NCBI RefSeq assembly: GCF_028554725.1
Contig: NC_071671.1
Coordinates: 20,831,501-20,895,500 of the forward strand
Source of the DNA: Zeugodacus cucurbitae
Lineage: Eukaryota > Arthropoda > Insecta > Diptera > Tephritidae
Direction: 5' to 3'
Length of the DNA stretch: 64,000 bases
Within the stretch, counting starts at the first letter, position 1, and each line of letters opens with the position of its first letter. Shown here in pieces: positions 11,155 through 23,035 of this stretch. The notes under the pieces were generated by a model, which was given only the letters and a program-made list of their open reading frames with translations, did not search any database and had not been told where the DNA came from. A program made the translations under genes and the position numbers.

Positions 11155-11840
11155 TGAACAGATTTTAAAACTCCATGTGACTTTTTTGTACAGAAACTCT
11201 CAAACTTTGAAACTGTATATCGTAAAAATTTTTAAAATTAATATTTCATAGCAAAAAATGAAAAAAAATTTTTTTTTGGAATTTTTAACAACTTATGACC
11301 CCTTCGATTTTTTTCGAAAATATCTTAAAATGTTCCTTATTTCATCACCTTTTTACCCCCAAATGGAATTTTGGGAAAGCAATATTTGTATGAGCTACAA
11401 ATAAAAAACCAACTCAGAACATGATGACAAATCATTGATTGATTTTTATTAAAAAAAATATTAAAAAATAAAAAAAAAAACAAAAAGGGATTAAATGTCT
11501 GCTACGTCCACGTCGTTAATCCTGGGTTACGCTAAATTCTGATAATAATAGTGCATAAATCAATGATTTTTCATCATGTTCCGAGTTGGTTTTTTATTTG
11601 TAGCTCGTACAAATATTGCTGTCCCAAAATTCCCTTTGGGGGGTAAACAGGTGATAAAATAAGGAACATCTTAAGATAATTTCGAAAAAAATCAAAGGGG
11701 GCATAAATTGTTAAAAATTAAAAGAAAATGTTTTCTTTTTTTGCTATGAAATATTAATTTTAAAAATTTTTACGATATACAGTTTCAAAGTTCGAGAAAT
11801 TCTGTACAAAAAAGTCACATGGAGTTTTAAAATCTGTACA
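11155..11840. mobile_element. Foldback (long inverted-repeat) element
   Basis: The left arm (about 11155-11445) and right arm (about 11558-11840) are imperfect reverse complements over roughly 285 bp. For example, 11161-11174 (GATTTTAAAACTCC) pairs with 11821-11834, and 11431-11440 pairs with 11558-11567. The arms surround a spacer of about 110 bp. The spacer holds GGGATTAAATGTCTGCTACG, then CCACGTCGTTAATCC and GGGTTACGCTAAATTC. A near-identical spacer and right arm recur at 63645-64000, which shows that this is a dispersed family. No target-site duplication was identified and there is no coding capacity. Confidence 0.85.
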
Positions 11841-12031
11841 AAATAGTACAAATATTATTCCAAAGATCTGGCAACCTTACCTCAAAAATTTTTGAATTGT
11901 TCTATAACTTTCCAGTGCTTCTATAGACCTCTCAACCAACTATTAAATACATAAATGAACCTAAGGTACTCCAACTAAATTGGAATTGTTATTAAATTTA
12001 ATTACAATAAGATACAAAAATTTACATTCGC

Positions 12032-12046
12032 AGTGTTGCCACCAAA
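12032..12046. repeat. Left target-site duplication of the RTE insertion
   Basis: The 15-mer AGTGTTGCCACCAAA is identical at 12032-12046 and 14742-14756 and brackets the LINE exactly. Confidence 0.9.
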
Positions 12047-14710
12047 GTCCAAAGTCCAGTCCTGGCATTCACTCCGGTGGATGAACGTCTAGCCACAATC
12101 CGCATCAAAGCGAGGTTCTTCAACATATCGCTGATTTGCGCCCACGCCCCGACGGAAGAGAAGGACGAAGTGATCAAAGATACCTTCTATGAGCGCCTAG
12201 AACGTACCTATGAGCGCTGCCCCCGCCACGATGTCAAAATCGTGCTTGGCGATTTCAACGCTAGGGTGGGTAAAGAAGGTGTCTTTGGCACAACAGTCGG
12301 AAAATTCAGCCTCCATGACGAAACATCACCAAACGGTCTGAGGCTGATCGACTTCGCCGGGGCCCGAAATATGTTCATCTGTAGTACTAGATTCCAGCAT
12401 AAGAAAATCCATCAAGCTACTTGGCTGTCCCCGGATCGAATCACTCGCAACCAGATCGATCATGTTGTGATAGATGGACGACATGTCTCCAGTGTTTTTG
12501 ATGTGCGTACGCTTCGTGGTCCCAACATCGACTCGGACCACTATCTTGTAGCAGCTAAGATACGCACCCGCCTCTGTGTAGAAAAGCGCACACGTCAACA
12601 AACACAAGGAAGGTTCGACATCGAGAAGCTGCTATCACAACCGACAGCCGAACGATTTTCTACTCGACTTGCACTCCTGCTCTCTGAGCTGTGGGACGGC
12701 ATATCAAACTCCTTACGTACAACTGCAACCGAAACCATTGGCTTTCGGAAAAGCCAAAAAAACAGTTGGTATGATGAGGATTGTCGTCTCGCAGTGGAGA
12801 GAAAACAAACTGCCTACCTCGCAATGTTGCGATCGACCGCAACACGAGCGGGATGGGAAAGATACCGAGAGCTGAAGAGGGAAGCGAGACGCATTTGCAG
12901 AAAAAGAAAGAAAGAGGCAGAAATGCGTGAGTATGAAGAGCTTGACAAGCTGGCCGACAGGGGTAATGCTCGAAAATTTTACGAAAAGATCCGGCGACTA
13001 ACTGAAGGTTTCAAGACCGGAGCACACTCCTGTAGGACCCCCAGCGGTGATCTAGTGGTTGATGACCAGAGTATACTGTGTTTGTGGAGGGAACACTTCT
13101 CCAGCCTGCTGAATGGCAGTGAAAGTACAACACCAGGAGATGGCGAACCCGATTCCCCAATCGACGACGATGGAACAGATGTTCCATTGCCCGACCGTGA
13201 AGAAATTAGAATAGCAATTACCCGCTTGAAGAACAACAAGGCGGCGGGGGCCGATGGATTGCCGGCCGGGCTATTCAAATACGGCGGCGAAGAGCTGATA
13301 AGGTGCATGCATCAGCTTCTTTGCGAAATATGGTCGGAAGAAAGCATGCCCGACGATTGGAATCTCAGTGTACTCTGCCCAATCCACAAAAATTGGGTCT
13401 CCCTTTGCGCCAACTATCGTGGGATAAGCCTCCTTAACATCGCTTATAAGGTTCTATCGAGCGTACTGTGTGAAAGACTAAAGCCCACCGTCAACAAACT
13501 GATTGGACCTTATCAGTGTGGCTTTAGACCTGGAAAATCAACAACTGGCCAGATATTCACCATGCGCCAAATCTTGGAGAAGACCCGTGAAAAAAGGATC
13601 GACACACACCATCTATTTGTCGACTTTTAAGCTGCTTTCGACAGCACGAAAAGGAGCTGCCTTTATGCCGCGATGTCTGAATTTGGTATCCCCGCAAAAC
13701 TAATACGGCTATGTAAGCTGACGTTGAGCACCACCAAAAGCTCCGTCAGGATCGGGAAGGACCTCTCCGAGCCGTTCGATACCAAACGAGGCTTCAGACA
13801 AGGTGACTCACTATCGTGCGACTTCTTCAATCTATTGCTGGAAGAAATAATACGAGCTGCAGAACTAAATAGAGAGGGTACAATCTTCTACAAGAGTGTA
13901 CAGCTCCTGGCGTATGCCGATGATATTGATATCATCGGAAGCAACAACCGTGCCGTTTGTTCTGCGTTTTCCAGACTAGATAAAGAAGCGAAGCGTATGG
14001 GTCTGGTGGTGAACGAGGACAAGACGAAATATCTCCTGTCATCAAACAAACAGTCAGCGCATTCGCGTCTTGGCTCCCACGTCACTGTTGACAGTCATAA
14101 CTTTGAAGTTGTAGATAATTTCGTATACCTAGGAACCAACATTAACACCGATAATAATGTCAGCCTTGAAATCCAACGCAGAATCACTCTTGCCAACAGG
14201 TGCTACTATGGACTGAGTAGGCAATTGAAAAGTAAAGTCCTCTCTCGACGAACAAAAACTAAACTCTACAAGTCCCTCATCATTCCCGTCCTACTTTACG
14301 GTGCAGAAGCGTGGACGATGTCAACATCCGATGAGACGGCACTAGGAGTTTTCGAGAGAAAGGTTTTGCGGAAGATTTACGGTCCCTTAAACATTGGCAA
14401 CGGCGAATACCGCAGAAGATGGAATGATGAGCTGTATGTGTTGTTCGACGACATAGACATAGTCCAGCGAATAAAAAGACAGCGGCTACGCTGGCTGGGT
14501 CATGTTGTTCGAATGGATGAAAGTGCCCCAGCTCTGAAAGTTTTCGATGCAGTACCCGCTGGTGGAAGCCGAGGAAGAGGGAGACCTCCACTCCGGTGGA
14601 AGGACCAGGTGGAGAAGGACCTGTCTTCACTTGGTATTACCAATTGGCGCCAAACCGCCAAAAGGAGAGATGCGTGGAGTACTGTTGGGGACTCGGCTAT
14701 AACCGCGTAA
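12047..14710 (+). pseudogene. RTE ORF: endonuclease (partial) plus reverse transcriptase, one internal stop
   Basis: A single frame runs from the truncation point to a stop at 14708. Endonuclease motifs: I-V-L-G-D-F-N-A-R-V-G, N-Q-I-D-H-V-V-I-D and D-S-D-H-Y-L-V. Reverse transcriptase motifs: N-N-K-A-A-G-A-D-G-L-P, A-N-Y-R-G-I-S-L-L-N, C-G-F-R-P-G-K-S-T-T, R-Q-G-D-S-L-S-C and the catalytic L-A-Y-A-D-D-I-D. The C-terminus has Y-G-A-E-A-W-T, R-L-R-W-L-G-H-V-V-R-M and G-R-G-R-P-P-L-R-W-K-D-Q. The only interruption I see is TAA at 13628 in F-V-D-F-[stop]-A-A-F-D-S, in RT motif A. The N-terminal endonuclease portion is absent. Otherwise the frame is intact, which agrees with a young copy. Confidence 0.92.
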
Positions 14711-14716
14711 GCGGTT
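14701..14716 (+). other. Hairpin with GTAA loop at the RTE 3' end, overlapping the stop codon
   Basis: AACCGC-GTAA-GCGGTT forms a six-pair stem with a GNRA-type tetraloop when transcribed. It includes the TAA stop at 14708-14710 and lies about 25 bp from the element's 3' end. A role in reverse transcriptase recognition is inference. Confidence 0.5.
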
Positions 14717-14741
14717 TCTACGCCGGTTAAGAAAAGAGAAG

Positions 14742-14756
14742 AGTGTTGCCACCAAA
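14742..14756. repeat. Right target-site duplication of the RTE insertion
   Basis: Second copy of AGTGTTGCCACCAAA directly after the element's purine-rich tail. Confidence 0.9.
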
Positions 14757-17700
14757 TTGGTCACAATACTTAAATATATCAGAAGAAATTCATTAAAATT
14801 ACACCATAAATGACTACCAAATTACTGAAACGTTAACACTAATTAAATTAAATAACAACACCATGATTAATTACAACAACAACGCTTAAATGGCAACAAA
14901 AATAATATACTTAGATGAAAAAGCAACTACACCCACCTCAACCAAAAAAATTACTAGAAATATAGAAATAAAAAAAATATGAGTTATACCGGAAACAATC
15001 ACTTTACACGTCTGAAGAGATATCGAAAAAACATGCTTCATACTGCCAGGCATTACAATCCGTTATGCTTTTCATTTCAAAATACCATAAGCGCAATTCC
15101 ACGCACTCACACCCGGACCCAACCTTACGGTAGTGTAGCAAGCGAAGCTGTGAAATACAAAAGAGCTCACTCAAATAACTCATCTAACTGTATATTCTCG
15201 TGTATGTGTGTATGTTTGTGAGCGCGCCAGTTCTGTGGGTAATCGATAAAAATAAAAGCATTTTTACAGGCGAATTACACAGGCGAGCAGCAAGTCGGCG
15301 ACGCGCATAAATTCTAGCTAGCACGCACCTCACATGCAAACATATACAGAAAATGTATTTCAATACATATGGAACTGAATATGCGCCACAAAGTATGCAA
15401 CATTTACGGACATTATTATTGTTGGCATATGAATTGAATTGGTGCGCGGAGAGGCAATGGCTGCCACCACTCGTTGCCTGAGTGGCAAACTAACAACAAA
15501 TTCGCTGCTTAAAGTTTGTGTTCATATTTTTTTTGCAAGCACCTTCATTGCGTTACCTAATTTTGCTTGGCTGCTTTCGTGCTTTATTAGGGTGAGGCTC
15601 TCGTTTAACTGTTTTCGGCCATGTTCAAGCGCCGTCTGAGGGGATTAATAAATTAAAATTTGCAGAGAAGCGTGTGTTATGTGAGCTTTGGTTGTACTAC
15701 ATGGCGTTGAAGTAAGTCTGTGTTATTATGAGTGCGTGTCCAAATTGAATGAGTGACCTCAAAATATGCAAATTTTTTGTCATTTGCTTTATTAAATACA
15801 TAAAAGGAGTTTACCGCAAGTGGAGGCAGAGTGTCATTTTTCTTTTAGGTCTGTGGTCACGTTTCTTTTGAACCTCTAAGTGAATTTTAGCTCTCTTCAA
15901 CAGTGAATTTGTATAACACTTTTTTCCAATTATTATTTTGTGTAAAATCCACATTTACAAAATTATCGATTTTGCGATAACTCATGTCAACATAGCCATT
16001 ACCATAACATTTTTCAAACCAGATTTTGCTAATACTAATATGTTTGATATTCTTGAAAGGTTTGAACATTTTAGATAACTCTTTATCGATATATTGATTC
16101 CATTATTGCTATTGAATTTAACCGGTATATTTAAAAAAATGTTCATCGACTAAATATATGTAATGTGTTTATTATTTACGTTACATACAATAACGATATC
16201 AAAAATATACAAACAAAAAATATCGATTTTATGCTGATTTCCTTTTTAATCGATCATTAAGTACTATCTTAAGTGGTAAAATTTATTTCAGTTATTGCGA
16301 CTAAAAAATGTCTATACTTTATTATATTACATTTTAGTCGATTAATAACTGATGTATTAAGAGCTTTAGAAGAGTTTTCAAAATTATTACTGACTATTTT
16401 ATTAATATCATGAAAACTGCCCTATCGATAGAAATTATCGGTATATTTATATATTTTTGGAAAAAAACTTTTAAAGTACATAGCAGTTTCATAATTTGCA
16501 AAAAATTCCATTCCAAAACTCATATGTACCCGCATTAACCAGAAAGAACTCATTCCATCTGCCTCCAGTTCACCAAAAGTGACATATAAAATGTTTCCAT
16601 TATACCAAATAGATAGGTAACAGTGGGTTAATCCGAAAATAAAAATATTAACTTAATGTGGCATAATGCCAGGCAAATACTTAATTTTATTTTTATGATT
16701 ATTATATGATTTTATTGCTCTTTGTACACAATACTACAAAGCAGCAACCAAATGACCAACAAACAGACAGCAAAGACATTTAAATTTAGTGAGAAGTGAA
16801 CATGTAGACAGGCAGGCAGACGAATAAAAATAAATACAAAACTCCACTCACACAAATGGGTATCAGAGATAAACGTGCGCGCTGAAGAGCAGATGAAGAG
16901 ATAGCGAGAGAAAGGCAGGCACAGCGGATGGAGGTGAAATGTGGAGGAAAATTATAATTCTCATTTATATATTTGTGAAAGTAAAATAAACAAATAAACT
17001 TGTATATATGGCAACCTTTATTTATATATATTTGGACCTTTAGCACACCGCAATTTGTCGTTTATATATCCTATATGAAGACATATGACTAGCACCAATA
17101 AAAACCAGTACCGGTTTTTTTCAAAGGTGTTAATGGCGTCTGAGTTTGGCGAAGCACACTTGTACTCTTTGTAAAACCAAAACAATGCAGGCACACCTTT
17201 TAGACAGTCCTGTAAAGAGTGACTGTAATTCTACAGTGCCTAGATTTATATAAATGGAATAACACATCGTATGTGCCTACAACTTATTTTAGCTGCATCC
17301 GCAGAGCACTAGGCCACCATTTTATACCTTTACTTACACATGCCAACATATAACGGTCCATACATATATATATATAGTGAATTGAGAGGAGGCCGCACAC
17401 AAAGCAGATGTCATTCGCTTTTGTTGCATGCCGTGATAAAAAGCCGTGCGATAAGAATATAGAGAGAATAAAGTAAGTAAATTTAGTGAAATAATATGAA
17501 ATAAATGTAAAAAATATAATTTATATGTGAAAATTGTTAAAATATTATTATAATATCAAGATTCAGATATATCTAATATGAGAGGCGGCGTCCAAAAATT
17601 CGACATGAAAGATTAGATTTCATTACGGAATGAAATGTATTACTTTCAAAAAATTTTATCGATGTTATCATACTAACAAAGGAAGATAATTGAAATTCGT

Positions 17701-18698
17701 TCAGAGGCTTTATAGCTGAATTTTATGAAAACAGGGTTACCAACATTTTTCATTTATCCAATACGTGTATTTATTTTAATTCTAACACTTGTTAGATGTC
17801 GAACGTATAATATTTATTTAAAGCGCACTTAGTCAAAATGTGAAGTTTAATTTTATTTACAAAGCGTACACTACTTTCAACAATTTGCTTCCCCCAATTT
17901 ATGGAAACTGCCAAATTTTTTAATTTAATCCCTAATTAGCGCAAGATTAGCATAGTCCATTTAAGACACGTACTCCCAATATATTTCACACGTAGAATAG
18001 TGACAAATGCATAAATAAATGCTTTCAAAAATTTGTCTAAAACAGGGTAAAAGGTAAATTACGAGTTAATAAAAGTAAAAATAAAAGCGGTATGCAAACG
18101 CAAAATGATAATGTAATTACCGTTAACAAGTGAACAAGTGTATTATTGTTGCAACAAATGCTTCGAACGTGACAAGCACCATGAACACGTACGAGCCAGC
18201 ACGGCGATGCAAAGTACACCTAGAAAAACAAGTATTTGTATAGGATGGGGCCCAGGAATGTGCATATATTCGCATAATCGCTAAAAATTCCCGAGTAAAA
18301 TAGCAGCACAGTAGAGGGTGCAGTAGAAGAGGATTAGGTTAGAAATTCACCATTGAGTACTAAATACTTCTTCAGATAGCCTTTCTTATCACAAGCTGTA
18401 TATTGTACGATTTGTGTGGTACATATTTCACAGTTCGGATAATTCTTTGCTGAAAAGCAGAAAGTGTTTATAGTTCAGACGAAATGATTTAGTGTTTTGA
18501 AAATATATATTTTTCTTACGACTTTTACTATTTCCTCCTCTTTTTCAATCTACATGGTACTTTTGTGCTTTGCGCCAAAATGTAGGCAACTATTCCATGC
18601 TTTCCTGAGACGTGCTAAAAAGTAGGCAACAATTTTTGTTGTTCCCTCTCCATCATCCACAACGGACTTAATACTTTGAAATGCAAAAGCATTTTTAA
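14757..18698. other. Intronic DNA with a cluster of CGATA/TATCGAT motifs
   Basis: No gene is recognised. Between about 15961 and 16445 the motif ATCGAT/CGATA occurs repeatedly, including the palindrome CTATCGATAG near 16422. The rest is AT-rich with a GC-richer patch near 15430-15640. Confidence 0.45.
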
Positions 18699-19250
18699 AA
18701 CAAGTAAGGAAGGGCTAAGTTCGGGTGTAACCAAACATTTCATATTTTCGAAATTTATTCATTTAATTGTATTAGTATAGCTTTAGTAGTTTACGAGATA
18801 TGTACCAAAAACATAGTAGGGGGCGGGGCCACACCCACTTCCCCAAAAAAATTACATCCACATATGTCCCCTCATAGTGCGATCCTTCATACCAAATTTT
18901 ATTTCCATAGCTTTATTTATGGCTGAGTTATAGCTTTTTATATGTTTTCGGTAATTGCCATTTTGTGGGCGTGGCAGTGGTCCGATTACGCCCATCTTCG
19001 AACTTAACCTTCTTATGCCAAGAAATATGTCTTACAAGTTTTATCAACATGTCTTAATTTTACTCAAGTTACAGCTTGCACGGATAGACGGACAGACAGA
19101 CATCCGGATTTGAACTTTACTCGTCACCCTGATCATTTTAATATATATAACCCTATATTAACTCGTTTAGTTTTAGGACTTACAACCAACCGTTATGTGG
19201 ACAAAACTATAATATTCTTGTAGCAACTTTGTTGCGAGAGTATAAAATTA
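18699..19250. mobile_element. Tephritid interspersed repeat, copy 1 (internally deleted)
   Basis: It begins AACAAGTAAGGAAGGGCTAA followed by TTCGGGTGTAACC, and ends near GTTGCGAGAGTATAAAAT. Internal text includes GGGGGCGGGGCCACACCCAC, GCCATTTTGTGGGCGTGGC and GGACAGACAGACATCCGGAT. I recall this text as a very common non-coding repeat in tephritid genomes. It is shorter than the full repeat, so most of the interior is lost. The class of transposon is not known to me. Confidence 0.75.
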
Positions 19251-21984
19251 TACAACAAAAGTAATAATTGAAGAAGAGAAAAAAATGAAGGACAGTGTCA
19301 TATTTGGACTTTTTAATTCTAAGCTTTAACAATTTTTGTTTCAAAACAAATGTATGTAATTTTCAGTTTAAGTTCTATTTATAATCAAGTTCGCATTTTT
19401 TTATCCTTTTCGATCCGTAATAGTTAGAGTTTCTTAAGAAGGGGGAGCCAATTTTAAGTACATGCGTTGGCATTAGATCTGTAAAACATCTAATAATTTA
19501 TAGGTAAATAAATGCAGATTTACTATTTTCGCTCACTCAATTAATGAACGCATGAATAATTAGACAGAAAAATTTCGATTTTATAAATTAATTGTTTGTC
19601 AATTAAGAACTAAATATTCAATTAGTTAATTAAATCATTATATTGCAAATTGAGCACAATTAAGGATTCGTTTGCAGAAATTAAGTTTGTAAAATTAGGC
19701 AGCTGCCTAAAAACTGTTTCGTTGTTTTTAATTTATTTATTGTCATTTAAGTACTAATTGTTCAATTAGATAAACACATCATTATATAGTAAATTGAAAA
19801 CAATTACTTTTCATTATGAATTTGGTTTCTGAAGGAGTTTAGGAGTTTACATTAGGCATGAGAGATTAAAATTTGGCTTGAACTTCTCTCCACTTTAATT
19901 TAATTTTTTTAATAATTTTCTTCAACCTACACACTTTTCTGCCCCATCTGTTTCCAATCTAAAACTCTTGCAACAACAATGTTAAGTTTGAAATTTATGA
20001 CATTACCATTTGCAGTTTATAGCCATAGGGGAGAGTTGCTCAGTGGAGTAGAAGTCAAGAGCAAAACAAAGTAAACTCCGGAGGCCGCCAGTTGGCTTAA
20101 ACCAGACACTTAAGCTTTCATATTTCATTGTTGCCATATAAAGACGACATAAGTCATTATTAATTTGTGACGTTTTGGTGCGCACTCGCAGTGTTTTCTT
20201 TATGTCGGTGTTTAAATTGTGAATAGATAAATAAGCGTCGTGGTTGACGGAGATGAAAGATAATGTGTGGCGTAACTAAAGTGGTGGCTTTGTGGCACAT
20301 GTGTGTTTAAGTGAATACTATTGTGAACCGTTCCTTTTTGGACTGGTTCTTGAATTTAAACACCAATTCAAAAATTCCAAAAATCGAAAAATGGAGGTCT
20401 TTAATTGAATATAGATGTTGATCCTAACAGATAATTTGCGGGTCTCTCGAACTGGTAAGTACTTCAGTCGGAACCTCTTTTTAGATTTCTCGCTCTGATA
20501 CAATATATTCCGTCTCTTTGGCATACTCTTATACTCTCTGAACTGTTATTTGAACCCCCTGGATTTCACATCCAACAAAAAATATTTACAGACATCCACA
20601 ATTTAGTTAAGCGCATATGCTTACCTTTTGACTTTACCACGCTAACCTCTGCAACTTGCCACGCCATTGAATGCTTAGCTCACCTTCTCCTAACCTCACT
20701 TACCTCCTGAACTCTATCTTATCCGTCATTTATCACCCGTTAATTTTGTGTGTTGGCGCATAACTTTATTTACTTTTACAAACAATGACATACAAAGCCG
20801 TTATCGTAATCGAAAGACTTCAATTGACTTTTGCTTGATTTTGCATTAAATTATTGAGACGCGGTTGAGTGGTTTACGGTGTAGATAGGCTGTCTTATTG
20901 TTGTTCACGCCGAAGGTTGTAGTTTTGAAAAGGTATTATTATTTACTAAATCTGGATTAGGAGATATTCATATAAATCGATTAAATATTAAATATAGTGA
21001 AACCGGAGACTCAGACACTTTTCTGAATTCATCTTCGATTTGACTAAAGTCCCGAAAGCTCATGAGAAGTCGTGTCAAATTAAGAATATTTAGTAAAACC
21101 ACGGCGTATACGCAACTAAATTTCATTTGTAATTATGCTTAATTAATTATAAAAGTTTAATTATAAACATGTTTTGCCAGTAGTTACGCAGGTGAGCAGC
21201 ATATGCTATGTGTGTAATAATGCGGCGCGTTTTAATCGTATAACCTTTGATGAAATGCTTAGTAAAGCTGACACCGCACTTAAATATAACCGAAATGCAT
21301 ATTGTATTATTGAAGTGTTTTGAGAAGTAAGCCGACAGGGCTTAAGAATTTCAAAGATATTATGCAAATGTGTTGAAATAAGTTGAATAAATAGAATTAA
21401 CGGCATATGAATGGTATGGTATGGTATGAAATTTGTAATTTTTTTGAAATACAATGGAAATCTATGAAGTGACTGTTTATATGTTATCCTTTTCCAGAAA
21501 ATATTACTTTCAAATATTTACATAGTATTTATTTTTGATAATAATACCTACATCCAACGATAGCCCACTTGATAACCACTGCAAATAAATAAAGTTGAGA
21601 AAAAAATAAATTTTGTCAATAAAAATTTTGAAATTTAATCCAAAAATTTGCCAAGCTACAAACCATAGCTATACCACAAGCTGTTAGAAATGGATGACGA
21701 AAATGTAGATGAGTTCCATGTTTACAAAATAAGGCTACTTAGAATAATGAAGTATAATTACTTTAATATATTTATGAGAATCGGAAATTGTCCTAATACG
21801 TTGTCAAGGAACAAAAATTTGCGCTTTAAATCGCAATGCATCCAAGCCCTTAGCAGTATTTTATCTCAATTTACAGTATTCTTAATTGGTAATTAGTGGA
21901 TGTTATTGTAATTAAAATATTATCTATTACATCTCTTTTTTTTCGAATTGTAGAGAAATGAGAAATAATTATTTTATATTAATC
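19251..21984. other. Intronic AT-rich DNA with one diverged direct repeat
   Basis: No gene is seen. About 67 bp starting at 19596 (TTGTCAATTAAGAACTAAAT) recurs in diverged form at 19740 (TTGTCATTTAAGTACTAATT), a 144-bp spacing. Confidence 0.5.
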
Positions 21985-23035
21985 GAAGCAATGCTATTGT
22001 AATTCAAATACTGGTCATTACTTTTCACTTTTCATAATTTTTGGTGCTCTTAGATTTCTTTTATACTCAATAAATGAGCAAAAGAAATAGTAGTTATTTG
22101 AAGTAATGCTTTTCTAATTCCATTAATAATCATTACTTTTCGGTAATTATAATTTTGGCGCTCATAAATTTCTTTTCTACATAAAGTATTTATTAAATAG
22201 TTATAAATAAAGAAATTTTAAATACTTAAATTAGTAATTATTTAAAGTAATGCTGCTATAATTAAAAAAATAGTAATTACTTTTCCTTTTCATTACTTTC
22301 AGCGCTGATAAAATACTGTGTTTAAGATTTAAGTACGTCGGAATGCAGTCCTGTGCATGTTAGCAAGGACACAAACCGATCATATCAATCAGCTGATTAT
22401 TCTATGCTGAATGATCTGCAATTGTACTTTTTATTCATCTTATTTTGCATTACTATTCTCATATTAATATAAGCGTTTTTGCAAGTACCTATAAGCATAC
22501 ATTTACCTATGTTTGGTATGGCGTGATGTTGTATACAGTTAGACAAATATATATTAATGGACTAGCACAATAAGAAACAACGCAGTCGATTTACTACCGG
22601 TGCACGGTTCTTTTCTTTGACATATATTTTTGGTTAGATTCTTTAACATACTGTTTTTTATAAATTTTAGTTTACTGTAAACTAAATTGATAATTAATTG
22701 AAGTAATGCTATTATAATTCCATTATTAATCATTACTTTTCGGTCATTATTTTATTGGCGCTCATAGTCTGCCCATGCTCTCAATAAATGAATGAAAATA
22801 AACAAATTTAAAACTTTTTTATGAGTAATATAATGCTACTATAATTACAATATCAGCCATTATATTATACTTTTACGCTTACAGCGGTCATAAATTTTCG
22901 TATTTTTTATAAATTGAATGTATTTATATGAACTACGGTACTTTGAATTAGTAATCAATTGAAGTAATGCTATTATAATTTCATTAATAATCATTACTTG
23001 GAGTTTTCATTACTATTGGTACCCATAAATGTTTT
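21985..23035. repeat. Degenerate tandem array of 115-145 bp units, interrupted
   Basis: Units share AAGTAATGCTATTATAATTC, then ATTAATAATCATTACTTTTC, then TTGGCGCTCATAAATTTCTT. Recognisable starts are near 21988, 22103, 22247, 22703, 22829 and 22963. The gap 22320-22680 contains unrelated sequence, so the array was split by insertion or has decayed there. There is no coding potential. Confidence 0.75.

Larger units (their letters stand above)
12047..14741 (+). mobile_element. RTE-clade LINE, 5'-truncated, recent insertion
   Basis: The element body starts inside the endonuclease domain, in frame from its first base, and ends about 31 bp after the ORF stop with a purine-rich AAGAAAAGAGAAG tail. 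It is flanked by an exact 15-bp duplication. The very short 3' UTR, single ORF and endonuclease-RT order fit the RTE/BovB group, whose endonuclease is often labelled craniofacial development protein 2-like in insect annotations. 5' truncation is the usual outcome of incomplete target-primed reverse transcription. Confidence 0.92.

Noticed and set aside
12326..13308. Minus-strand ORFs across the RTE element
   Set aside because: Shadow frames of the plus-strand endonuclease-RT frame.
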